From Gnetum montanum (lineage: Eukaryota; Streptophyta; Gnetopsida; Gnetales; Gnetaceae): DNA of 64,000 bases. How positions within the stretch are numbered: the stretch's first letter is position 1; every line of letters starts with the position of its first letter. The translations under genes and the position numbers were made by a program. The notes beneath the pieces were generated by a model, which worked only from the letters and a program-made list of their open reading frames with translations, was not told where the DNA came from and searched no databases. Where the stretch lies: NCBI GenBank assembly GCA_015680685.1, contig MNCI01016519.1:130802-194801 (forward strand), read 5' to 3'. This document shows, one piece after another, positions 45,927-57,400 of the stretch.

Positions 45927-46048
45927 ATATAGTGGAAACTAGTAATGAAGTGATGTTATTCTTATCACTTACACTAAGAATTTCATAGAAGTAGCTTTTT
46001 GATAGAAAAGTAACATTGCAATTTTCCATGTTAAGCTTGAGGGGTAGT
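45927..46048 (+). other. 3' end of element G with polypurine tract
   Basis: Ends in AAGCTTGAGGGGTAG (about 46034-46048), the typical copia polypurine tract after the RNase H end, directly followed by the LTR start TGTTAAAAAT. Confidence 0.65.
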
Positions 46049-46200
46049 GTTAAAAATTTTATGTATCTTATCAAGATCAACATGTTAAACAAGTTCTATA
46101 TTAATAAAACTATGTATGTCTACAAAACGTCATCACAATGTTGGAAATTAATTAGTTAAAGTTTGTTATAAGTAATCTATGCATTACAAAACTTAATACT
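46049..46200 (+). repeat. 3' LTR of element G (recognisable part)
   Basis: Aligns with 34793-34970. The match fades after about 46200. Confidence 0.55.
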
Positions 46201-47540
46201 ATATTGAGATTTTGTTGTTGGATTCTTAATGATAGTATGATGATGTGTTATTTATGAATTTATCTTATTCATGAATTATTATATATTATGATTATGCCCT
46301 AACTTGGTTGAATGAGTGATAAGTACCATGGATGTGGCTAAGGCTTTGGGATATCACTTCATGTATATGCTTGCTTGTCACATGATTATGCTTTGCTCAA
46401 AGTCTCTTACATTATTTTATGTTTATTAGTTAGTGTTTCTTCATGTTATTAGATAATTTAATATAGTGGATAGTGTACCTAATTTTATTACATATTTTAT
46501 ATTTAATTCTTTAGCTTAGTATAGCTTTGATATTTTAAATAGTTAGTGATTTTTATGTGAGGTTAGTAGTAGTTAGTAATTTTTCTATGCATGTGTATTT
46601 TATTAATAAGTTACATTGGCACTAGTTAGTGGTTAGATTATATTTTTTTTAATTAGATTTTATTTTGTGCCATGTTAGCATTTTTTATTATGCATATGTT
46701 ATAGTTAGTAGCTTATGTGTTTAGAATAAAAATTAATATATTTTATTTTATTCATAGGTTTTCTTAATTAAGTTACATTACTTATGTTAAGATTTTTTAT
46801 AGATTAGTATTAGTTGGTTAGTGTATTAGTATTAGCAATTTTTCTTTTAATTGTATATGTTACCTTTTTTATTTTAGAAAAGATTAGTGGAGTTAGGAAG
46901 TTTTATGACCTTTATTCTATATTATGTTTACATAGAAAACCTTGCTTTTCATCTCTCTATATTTTTTCCAATTGTCATAGTAAGTTTTAGGAAAATGCCT
47001 TAGGGTTAGGATGTTATGATTATAGCTATTAGATTCCAATTTGAATCCTAGTTTTCTACATTAAACTTCCTACATTTAGAAGTAGAAGCTTTGGTGAGGC
47101 TATGAATATGTTGTAGTTGTAGTAGTAGTGTGCATGTCATAGCTAGTATGTAGGTTAATGTATGTAGTAGGGTTTATGTAGCAAACTCATTTTCATTGAT
47201 CCATTTTAATGATAAGATGATTTCCTTAGGTTCCTTTACTTTTGATATTTCAGTTTTGGCAAGTTAGAGTGTTATAGGATATTATTTGTTAGGAATTATT
47301 ATTTTATAGTTTTATTTTATATTTTGTAGATATAGTTTTGCCTATGAATTTTATCTACTATTTTAAGTTTTCTCATGGATGCTAGGTTTGGAGATTTTTT
47401 GATTTATTTAGTTAGAGTTGATTATTTTTCTTTATGCATGAATAACTTTATTATTTTTTTCAAATTTAATCTCTTTTAGTACATTACAAATGAATTTTGT
47501 GAGATAATTTCCCTATAGTTTTTGGTAAATACTAGTTTTT
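46201..47540. other. AT-rich stretch without genes
   Basis: Only TTAGT/TATTT-rich sequence is seen. Composition changes sharply near 47590, where element I begins. Confidence 0.5.
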
Positions 47541-48812
47541 TGTATAGTTTGGTATTGAAACACCACAAAATTTTGAGCTTAGTACTTTTCCAACAAGAAG
47601 CAGGTCACTGCGACCCGCTAACGACCACGGCTACATCTGGTATCAAACATGGCAATTTCGGAGATCAGATATTTAATTTCACTAAGTATGCATTCCCAGC
47701 GTATACACCCAGCGTATATGCTCAAGCTCACATCCACAGCATATACGCCCACGCCCGAAGTTCACAACGTATGTTGGGCATGTACGCCCAACATCCACAG
47801 CGTATACGCCCACGCCCGAAGTTCACAGCGTATACGCCCAACGTAGACGTCCAGCGTACATGCCTCACATGTACGCCCAGTAGGTACAACTGATGTATAT
47901 GCCCGACATGAAATTCTCAAAGACGGCATGGAAGCAGCACTACAGAGCAAGATTTGGCACAATGCAGCAACCATCAGCGTATACACCCCAGTGTATATGC
48001 CCAGCTACCATCAGTGTATACGCCCAGCACATCCAACGTATACGCCCAGTGTATACGTCGAGAGTCTACGCTCGCCTGATACAGCGCATACGCTCAGCGT
48101 ATACGCCCAACAAATGTAACATATTGTACACTTGTAAATTTTATGCTTTTGCACCCGGTCAATGTGCCACGCGTCCCCCAACCCAAGTCTAACGTCAAAA
48201 CCTGTATAAAAGCCCAATTTTTTCACGAGATCCAGGTGAGTTGGCAAATTCTAGAGCAAAAAACCAGAGTAAGACGTTGAGAAACAGAGCAAAAAACCTT
48301 ATACGCTGGAGAAACCTGTACGTTGAGCATACAGCCTCTATGCTGTGCCTACAGTGTGAACCAGCCCACAGTCATCCCTGCATCCACCGGGGCTTTTTGT
48401 CTGCCTTGTGTCAAATCCACAACTGCGTTAGACCGGTGCATTGTACTCTCATTTTAAAATGCCATTGTTACATTTTCTTCCTAAAAACAGTTACATTTTG
48501 CATTAATTGTTGCATGTTCATTGTTTACACTGTTCTACGTTTACATTTACGTCGTCTACACTTTGTTTACATCAAGTACGTTGTTTACGCTCTGTCTTGC
48601 ATCTTTCACGCCGTTTACGTATAACCCAGCGTATAGCACCTCGATGCACGTTTGGAGAAATCCTTGCTTGATCCGCATGCGGACCACTCAAGTTACTCTA
48701 CCTTCATTTATTCCAGCTTGCCCTCAGGCGAAGGTAGGGTCTTCTATGCGTGTCCTGTGATCCCCCAGTTTCTGTTTCTTTCTAGTCAGAGACCGACGAT
48801 TTCGGACGGTAC
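47541..48812 (+). repeat. 5' LTR of element I (left edge tentative)
   Basis: The right edge is set by the primer site (TACA at 48809-48812, then AAAATT and the site). The left edge TGTATAG (47541) is chosen for TGTA...TACA symmetry; the GC-rich body starts only near 47590. The upstream region holds the GTATACGC array and a TATA box at 48205. Confidence 0.5.
47690..48212 (+). promoter_or_regulatory. LTR promoter of I: GCGTATACGC array plus TATA box
   Basis: More than a dozen copies or variants of CAGCGTATACGCCCA (palindromic core GCGTATACGC) stand between 47695 and 48115 at irregular 15-40 bp spacing, sometimes as CATGTACGCCC. TATAAAAG follows at 48205-48212. Some units are combined in a larger repeat with CACGCCCGAAGTTCACA (two copies, about 47750 and 47811). 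Confidence 0.7.
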
Positions 48813-48817
48813 AAAAA

Positions 48818-48837
48818 TTAGCGCTAGAAGGAGGGCC
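48818..48837 (+). other. Primer-binding site of element I
   Basis: TTAGCGCTAGAAGGAGGGCC, the same site as in D (7356-7372) with one G-to-A change. It directly follows the LTR. Confidence 0.65.
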
Positions 48838-48859
48838 TCTGCCTAAAACCTTACCTGCA

Positions 48860-49570
48860 AGCTTCTCAGCGTTTACGCTATTGGGCGTTTACGCTGCCAA
48901 CCATATGCCGATTCCTCCCGAAAACCTCCCAACGTTTACGCTGCTCAGTTTAAAACCCAGTCGGCAAACTATCCAGCGTCTATGCTGCTTAGCATCTCCA
49001 CTGCTCCATTCAAACCCTACCATTTGCAAGTCTCCCAGCGTCTACGCTGTTAACCATACGCTGACTCTGTCTGCAAACTCTCCAGTGTCTACGCTGCCAA
49101 ATACACGCCGTCTGCTATACGTTGTAGACCCTATCTACGCTATACGCTGACACTCCATGTTTTACGTTGTAGATTTTGTCTACGCTGCATACACAACTCT
49201 GTTTACGCTGCTAACACACACGTTGCCCACTTTTCGTTGTAGACCTTGTCTACGTTGCACACAAGACTCCATCTACGCTGTATACGCCACCGCTAAGTTT
49301 ACGCTGAGCATCCTACGCTGTAAACTCGTTTACGCTGTCATCCATATACGCTACACTCTGTACGCTGTAACCCTGTTTACACTGCACGTTGACGCTGTAT
49401 ATGCTGCCTAGTGCATACGCTATATGATTTACACCGTAGATTCTCTACGCTGACACTATATGCTGTGTACCTGTACGCTGTATACGCTGTCGTTATATGT
49501 TGGTCGTTGAAGCGTATACGCTGTACACTGCCAACGTGGGTTTACGCTACACTAAGCACACTGACTTCAC
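48860..49570 (+). repeat. TACGCTG-rich leader of element I
   Basis: Between primer site and gag, dozens of short words built on TTTACGCTG, CTACGCTG and GTATACGCTG are dispersed at 10-40 bp intervals (for example at 48870, 48890, 48935, 49040 and 49090, and densely at 49255-49500). There is no strict period. The core ACGCTG is shared with the LTR array and with the first intron of the antisense gene. Confidence 0.7.
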
Positions 49571-49605
49571 ATCTCTACATTGTGTCACATCCTCAACCTG
49601 TCATC

Positions 49606-52449
49606 ATGAACACCGCAAACACCACTGCTACAACCACCCAAGTCACCGACATCATAGGCACCATGGCTGTCCAATAGCCCGTGGTCCAATAGCATGTAGT
49701 ACAATCCACAGCGGGGCCTGGCCGGTCCCTTAGGTTGCAAGGGAGGAACCCATCATCCAACGTCATAACCCAAGACCAATACAACTTCATATGTAAGAAG
49801 ATACAAGCCGGCCTAGCCATGGACCAAACCGAAATAGAAGTCAAGAGGCAGTACGAACTCTTCTACAGGGGAGGGCAAGAGTTCATTCCTTCCCCGTACA
49901 ATGTCATCCCTATCCCAGAGCCTTACTCTGAGCTCATCACACAACTCCTCCTGCAAAGGAGTCAATCTCGGGATCAGCCTGCAGTAGATCCTCAATCAGA
50001 AAAGGAGGATGACTTCGCTACCCAATCCGAACATGAAGACTCGTATCACACCCTTAGTCCACAAACCCATATCAACCCCATGTTTCATCCAGGCACAGGG
50101 GAAATCATGCCTCTCCAACCACTCATGTTCACCCAAGCGCAAATACCTCCGCCAGAAACATCTGCACTTGTTCATGTTCCTCCTACAACCGACCCGCAAT
50201 TTAGTACACTCCCTCTCGCTATCATCCCTACTGCAGCCGCAGGCCCATCCTCGCAAGTACCACCCCCTCACAATAACGTGGGAGCAACCTTCTCACCCTG
50301 AGTGATCGGGATGCCACATGTGATACCGGCATCTACGTTCGCTCACTATATCCCCCACATCTAAACGCACGGAGCCCCTTCCACCATTGTAACCCAACAG
50401 GGGGTTCCTCCACAAAACATGATTGGGCAATGGGCAGCGATGGGTGCTCAACCACATCAACCCCATCACTACAACATGCCACCGCACACGATTCCACCGG
50501 CCAATATTCCTCAAGGGCAACCACAGCAACAACAACCCCTTGCTTACAATGTGCCACCCTTAGTATCACCCGCTATAAATATTCCACAAGCACAACCGTC
50601 GACCTGCACAGCTTTTAGCCTTCCAACCTACTATCCAACAGTCCAATCTATACAATGTACCACATCCCCAAGCTGCCATGTCACCTAGTGCCCAAGACTG
50701 GGCAGATGCTAAAAAACTAATGCAAGAACTAACTGACGAGATCAAACGCCTCAAAACGGCTACCGACGGAGAGTTGAAGGTAGTGGACTTTTACCACGAT
50801 GACCCCATCAGCCCTTCCGTCCTACCCCTAACCTTGCCCAAAGGTATATCATTGCCTACACTAACTAAATATAACGGGGAAACAGACCCCAATGCTCACC
50901 TTATAACATTTAGATTAGAATGCGCATTACTCCANNNNNNNNNNNNNNNNNNNNNNNNNNCTACACGAGCCAATCCCACAAACATATTTGCTCACCATTC
51001 TAAAGGGGGCTGTTAACAATTTTTTCAAATCTAAGTTATATTACCTCAATGAACGTAACCTTAACCAAGCCTTTGTACAAATTAAAAATATAGAGGAGGC
51101 GGCTCAAAATAGTCATGATCCTGCGTATCTAGCCTTTAAAAATCAAAATAGTAAAAAGGATAAAGAAAAGGCTAAAGCAACTATAGTAGCAATAGCGGAA
51201 ACGCAACAACCAAATGTAGCACAACAAAACAAACTGCCGGTGGCCCCTACTAATTATACTAAACCTACTCCCGCGACTGCACCAGAATCATCATCATCGC
51301 AGAACCCAACACAAAACCATATGAGAAACTTTGAGGAAAGAACCCTCCCAATACAAGCCATTACCTATGAAGCCATCCCAGTTATTCGACCAACTCCTAA
51401 AGGCTGGGTTAATGAAACACAAATAGTTATCCCTTGCAGCCATCCAGAGACATGATCGATTCTGTCAACTCATTCAGAACCCAAGCCTACCAACACCGGA
51501 TGAGCCTCTAGTACCCAAAGGTTTTAGAATGGATCGCTTCTGTGACTATCACCAACGTAATGGGCACAACACGGATTACTGTTTCACCCTAAAGCAGGAC
51601 ATACAACGAATGATCAACGGAGGCCAAATCACCTTTGATGAGGCCAACTCGGTCCAACCGTAGAACCAAGCTATGGGGGTGTATAAAGATCCTCTGAATA
51701 CCAAAGAGGCACCGTACGTTATCAACACAATCTGCCTAGATAATGAACCTGAAACACCTAACATTAACACCGTCTACTCTCACTATGAACAACAAACACC
51801 TAACAAGCCGTTTGTAATCCGTATTCCTCCTACTGCATCAACACCCACGCCTCAATCATCATACGCCCCGCAGCAGCCATATGTTGTCCACGTACCCTCC
51901 CCCGTAGCAACTTCCAATACCCCGACACGCGAAAAACCATACGTGGTGCGTGTACCTCCTGCCGTCACTACCTCAAATCTGCCAAACCCTCCTACTTGGC
52001 CTGCCCCTTTTGTAATGCAAGTACCACCCGCAGTCGCAACAGCGGAGGTCCAACCTTCGCCTAAACCAACCCCATACATTGTTAGGATACCCAAAAGTCC
52101 TAATGATTACCAATCCTCCACCTCCCAAACGCAAAGAAAACCCAGTCCTTACATCATCAGGGTGCCCATCCAACCTTCTGCTCAACCACATCCGACTGTC
52201 CAATCGCAACCCCACCCGACTCCATACGTCGTACGAATCCCAAGGCAACCTGAGGCCTCAAAACCAACCGCGCCCCCATGCCACATGCGAGAACGCTTAG
52301 CGGATAAGCTTACGTTGGAATGCTTGGAGAAGGAGCGTCAACGGTTAGCTGTAGGGCCACCTAAACCCACTTCACTTAACGCAGTACCCATGATGCCACC
52401 TAACAGTCAACCAAACACAGGACATGAAGGCGAACCATCCAGAAAATAG
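49606..52449 (+). pseudogene. Gag of element I
   Basis: Met 49606 opens the frame used again by the gag tail, protease and pol. Early TAG codons at about 49675 and 49690 stand in a VQ(Q)PVVQ(Q)H context, so glutamine CAG changed to TAG. A Pro/Gln-rich segment (50040-50680) is followed, after frameshifts, by the gag core LTKYNGETDPNAHLITFRLE, interrupted by a 26-base N gap, then a Tat-type knuckle FCDYHQRNGHNTDYCFTLKQ (about 51535-51595). The tail (51790-52270) has seven copies of a P-[YF]-[VI]-x-[RHQ]-[VI]-P motif. Ends at TAG 52447. Forms the particle in an intact element. Confidence 0.7.
50935..50960. other. Assembly gap (26 N)
   Basis: The N run is inside the gag core. The flanking coding sequence (LECALL before, LHEPIPQTYLLTILKG after) leaves room for only about nine residues, so the gap size is probably near correct. 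Confidence 0.95.
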
Positions 52450-52494
52450 GATACGTCTAAATCAACAATCCAAGGTCAAAACGAGAAACAAACG

Positions 52495-53593
52495 ATGCAC
52501 AAAATAAAACTGTTGGGCCCAATGGACCAAGTCACCACCGATAAAAATGTGCCCAACAGTAGAGACTTAGCAACAGCCTTAACACAAGTCACGCAAGTAC
52601 TCAAACAAAAGAATACTTCATTAAGCTTGTATGACTTAGTTTTAACATCGCAAACACATCGTGAAGCTTTGGTGTGCATGTTAACGTCGATCCCAGTAAG
52701 CGAGGACTTGCCACCAAATGAACCATCCATTCATGCAGTAATGTACTTGCCCCAAGGGACAACTTCCAAACCGCTAAGTTTCCACAATGATAACATCAAG
52801 GTGGATAAGAAAATAGGGGAGATAACAATGGCCCCTATGTTCATAAAAATACGTGTAAACCAATTCAAAATACATAGGGTCCATGTGGATGATGGAGCTG
52901 CCACAAACGTAGTACCATATCCCATCATTGAACAACTGGGGCTTACAGAACTCATCAGACCAACTGCAACGACATGCCTGAAATCATTCAGTGGGTCGCA
53001 CGTGATAGTTAAGGGTACAATCAACTTAGACTTCATAGCAGGGGATCAATTCCCCACATCGGTCGACTTCGTAGTAATCGATGAAATGTCAGGGTTCAAC
53101 CTAATACTAGGAAGGCCCTGGTTAGCCCAGCTAAAAGCAGTCTCATCCCTTATACACCAAGAGATTCATCTGCCTTATGAAGGTGGTGAAATCATAATTC
53201 ATGGGGAGGCTGCTACAGCCATCATTTCATCGTACATGGACATAGACCAAGGCTCAGAGGTTAAGCTCGAAGAGCCTAGATAAAGCGACATAAATGAACA
53301 GCAACTGGCAAACAATAATCCTTTAAACTCAGAAGAAGATCCACCCAAAATAGAAAATACCTATGCCGGACATTGTACATACACCTCCTCACTTAGAAAC
53401 AATAGCTAACACAGAACTCACAATAAATACCGAAACTTCTGGAAACACTGACACGGGAACCATTCCATCAGATGTCCCTTGGGCTAAGTTACCTTTCAAC
53501 GTAATTAGCGAAGAGGATGCCGAATATAGAATCATACCCACTGACACATCGCCTAACATAAAAATAAGAAAAATCAAAAAACTACTAAAATAA
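52495..53593 (+). CDS. Retropepsin-like aspartic protease domain of element I
   Basis: An open reading of 262 codons (52495-53283), in frame with the gag tail, carries VHVDDGAATNVVPYPIIEQL, where the catalytic triplet is Asp-Asp-Gly instead of Asp-Ser/Thr-Gly, then FNLILGRPWL, the conserved second motif. After a stop at 53283 and a shift, a short ORF (53363-53593) continues with an acidic, Thr-rich linker. In an intact element this would be part of a gag-pol polyprotein. Here RT does not follow for 6 kb, since an antisense gene and two repeat spacers intervene. Confidence 0.65.
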
Positions 53594-54338
53594 TAACAAC
53601 ATAATCTGTCCGGAATGACGTTAAACTATCATGTTTGCAATGACATAAAACTAGCCACGATCAGAAATGGTTGGTCAACCGAGAAATCCACCCATGTCAT
53701 TCGGAATGTTCCTTGTTTCCAATTGGGGCCCGAAATGGCCTTAAACTACACATGTGGCCCGAAATGGCCTTAAACTAGTGCGAATCTAGCCCGAAATGGC
53801 CTTAAACTAGTGCGAATCTGGCCCGGAATGCCCTTAAACTAGATCACACACTTATACTTTCTTTTCCTCTTTTGTTTATCATTATACTCCGACTTATGAT
53901 TACATCCGTGCATTACTCTCAAGAAAACAAAACAAAAACAAAAACAAAAAAAAAAGCAATCAAAACATTTTACATTGTCGTGTCATGTTTACAATTAAAC
54001 TCAAAATCAACAAAAAAAATGTTCTTTGTTTACAACTGGGGCCCGGAACGGCCTTAAACTACACATGTGGCCCGAAATGGCCTTAAACTAGTGCGAATCT
54101 GGCCTGAAATGGCCGTAAACTAGTGCGAATCTGGCCGGAAATGGCCTTAAACTAGATCACACACTTATACTTTCTTTTCCTCTTTCGTTTATCGTTATAC
54201 TCCGACTTATGATTACATCTGTGCATTACTCTCAAGAAAACAAAACAAAAACAAAACAAAAAAAAAGCAATCAAAACATTTTACATTGCCATGTCATGTT
54301 TACAATTAAACTCAAAATCAACAAAAAAAATGTTTTTC
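53594..54338 (+). repeat. Left TAAACT spacer with a 313-bp tandem duplication
   Basis: Imperfect units of 28-34 bp such as GGCCCGAAATGGCCTTAAAC are repeated about ten times. A 313-bp block (starting TTGTTT at 53713 and 54026), containing four units plus an AC/CAAAA-rich tail, is duplicated head to tail with high identity. It lies between protease and the 3' end of the antisense gene. Confidence 0.8.
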
Positions 54339-54461
54339 ATACATGAAATGATGTACAAGGACAAGAGTTAACTGGTTTCATTCATCTCAATTTACAATTC
54401 CTGTATAAATTTGAGTCAGAGTAGTTTCACAACAACACAAAATGATAAAAACTAAAATAAA

Positions 54462-57400
54462 CTAGACATCTGGGGTGGGAGGGTCATCCACTTTAGACCC
54501 GCTGGCATCATGGGCCCCCGCTTCACTGGGACCAGCTTCGTAGACATCGTCACTACCTTAATCCTAAAAATGCAAAAAGAGATAATCAACGTAAGAACAA
54601 GAGAAAGATGAAATTCCAAACAATGGGCAACGAACGAAGATTATAATTACAAAATGCTTACCGTAGGGGATCCCCCTAAGCCGAATTCTAGCCGACGAAG
54701 AATTTCCTCTTTTGAGACACTGGTCCAATCGGTCCCATCAAGGCCTAGATCAACATCTACCAAGGCCTTCCCCTTGTCAACAGTTGACCAGGTAGGACGC
54801 TTCAGAGGGAATTCACCCACAGACACTTCCCCAAAAGCGGTTGTAATCACCCTTGTAGGCGACTCCATCTCAACAGTTGTGTTTTGGGCAAAAGTATGAA
54901 AAGCAGAGCGCAAACCCAAACCCTCCACAAACATTTCTAGTTGGCGCTTTTCAATGGACACTTCCTTTAATGACTTCTTGTAATGATGTTTATGTTCTTT
55001 TCATCCTGACCCCACTTGCGAACCTTGGAAGCGAAAGCTTTCCAATCTTAACATTTGAGGTTCAAGAGATTTATTTGGGCCTTACGCTTTGCTAGTCTCC
55101 GTGTTAGTGATGCGTGACGATTGAGCAAATTCCAATACCTAGTATAGGTGACCTCGGAAGTCTGCCAAGAGTGATCACCGCTTAGTTTTGCAGAGGCGAA
55201 CTGATACCGAGCCTTAAGATCATCACGCTCAACTAAAAACTCGGAGACTTCCTTTTCCTTTGCTTGAATTTGCAGCCACAACTGTTCGACGGAACGCCTA
55301 CAAGTCCACAGCGACTTGGCGTTGTGAACGAGACCTTCCGCTACCTCTTCATAAACAGGCCTTGGCACCTGCTCGACTTCTGGGGATAACGTGGGCAAAC
55401 TCTCTATGCTAATTGTTTCAGAAGGATCCCACCTCAGTTTGGCACCTATGCACACGAAGAGAACAAACACTAAAACAACAAAAATAGGGTGTGAAACTCT
55501 AAAGCTGCAAACAATTCGAAACATTTATACCTATTTCAGGGTGGGCTTCCTGAATTCACTCCACAACTTCCTCAGCGATGCCAGCCACAAAATCCATTTT
55601 ACTTGGCATCTCTATCCAAGTAAATGGTCCACGAGTGCGAGGTGGACTAACCTCTGCGGTTCTTTTGGGGGGAACCATCTTCATCGGTACGTCCAGCCGT
55701 GTCGTCCTAGTTTTGCTGCCTTCGTCTGAAAAGGATGAAAACACAAAAGTGAAATACCATGGAAACAATAGCTAACGAAGTAACATAAAATAAAATAAAA
55801 AAAGAAAACATACCGTTCTCCTTCTCACCTTCTAGGGGATCGCCTAAGTCTAGCTTTCCCTTAAGAAAGCTGCTAAACATTTGATCGACACCACCCTGGT
55901 CATCCAACAACTCAGTTTCTGTGGTGTCTTCCTTCAACTCTTCTATTCCTCCTCCCTGATCTTTCTCCACATTTTCCTCCTCAGTATTTCGCTCCGTGTT
56001 AGTCTCCTCCTCTTCAGTAATAGTCTCTAATGCCTGCTTCCTCACTTCTCGAGTCAAGTCTGAAGGTATCAGTGACATGTAAGCAATCAAAGTAAAAATT
56101 ATGAATAAAATGAAAACAATAAAGCAATAAGTGTACTGAGTCTACTTACCTTGGATAGGCATCTTGAATCATATGCGCTTCACTCGTGGCTCGTTGACAT
56201 TTGAGGCTTCCTCGGTTGAGCGTTCGCGCTTTGTTAGCTTTGACTTGGCCTTGCCAACGGTCTCTTTGATGACCTGTTTTGCTCTTTTCGCAGTATAGGG
56301 TACATCGTCTGGCTCTAATCCCAAACTGTCATGTGTGTGGATTGACGTACCAGATGACCTCCCTGTTGTAATTGACATGGATTCATCAATTCCCTCGGGC
56401 GCATCTTGGGACTCGGCAACTTCAAACAAGTGGTTGATCCATGGGCGAGATAGTTGATCCCGATCCCGTAGAACATACTTGTTGTCTACGCAAACTACCA
56501 GAAACTCGGCTAAGCGATGAAGGTAACCGGCAAAGAAGGCAAAGGTGAAGTGGGACTGCGCCTCGACATTCGAGCGCAATCGCATTATCTCCTTATGCAA
56601 GCCCGACAACAAAAATTGGGCCCAATTATAGCGCATTCCGGTTTCTAGGACAGTTCGCATGATACATACAGCTTCGACCCTAAGACTCCACACCTGGGAA
56701 AGGGATTTGGGGAATACTCGTGCCCTAAATAGGGGATATAATTCATTCACCTCCTCAACCTTTGATTTCCCCTACATTGGGAATCCCTTGGCACCCTTGG
56801 CCACGCCCAACTAGTCCTCCAGTTCACGAACCGTTTGGAGCTCTTTATGAGCCCTGTCTAAAACTACACTTATACCATCTGCTGGTACCCCAAATAAGTT
56901 CGAAAATAATTCAGGCGATAGATGGAAAACTACCTTAACACCCTTAATCTGGGTGCTGTAGTAGGAGACAGACTCATTAAAGGAATCCACGATCCCAATC
57001 ATTTCCGCTATTGACACATCAGGGCTCGGGGTCGTGAAAAGCTCCATGAGGCCAGCATTGTCTAAACAACGAACGATGGATGGCAGGGCATGGGTATGTA
57101 ACCACTTTTGGGCCTTACTGACCTCCCCGAACTTCATTGACAGAGTAGTCTCAGTTCGTCCCGTTGTAATAGGGTCCCTGCCTGGAGGTACATCAACTGC
57201 AAATACAATTCGGAATCATCATATCAGTATAATTCCTGAAGGTTGCACAAACACGTTAGCACATCTAGGAAATGTTATCATTTACTATCAGTTGTAGACT
57301 TGGATGTGCTACCTAAGCCAGAGTCATGAGGGAAGACTGGTCCCTTGTCCGACCAATCTTCATGCAACCATCCACGAGCTTGGCACATTGCGAACGCTCT

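Larger units (their letters stand above)
34793..46200 (+). mobile_element. Element G: decayed Ty1/copia element hosting a LINE and a second copia element
   Basis: A 5' LTR (34793) and tRNA-iMet-like primer site are matched by a polypurine tract and LTR start at 46036-46049. LTR starts align through TGTT(A/G)AA and AGTTAAAGTTTGTTATAAGTAAT. Between them lie the LINE (36996-40193) and copia element H (40591-45926). The remaining interior (about 2.2 kb) shows no RT or integrase, so G lost its pol. Confidence 0.55.

Noticed and set aside
48860-49570. Dispersed TACGCTG repeats as a possible CRISPR-like array
   Set aside because: Units are short, irregularly spaced and palindromic, with no constant repeat-spacer structure, and the context is a plant retrotransposon.
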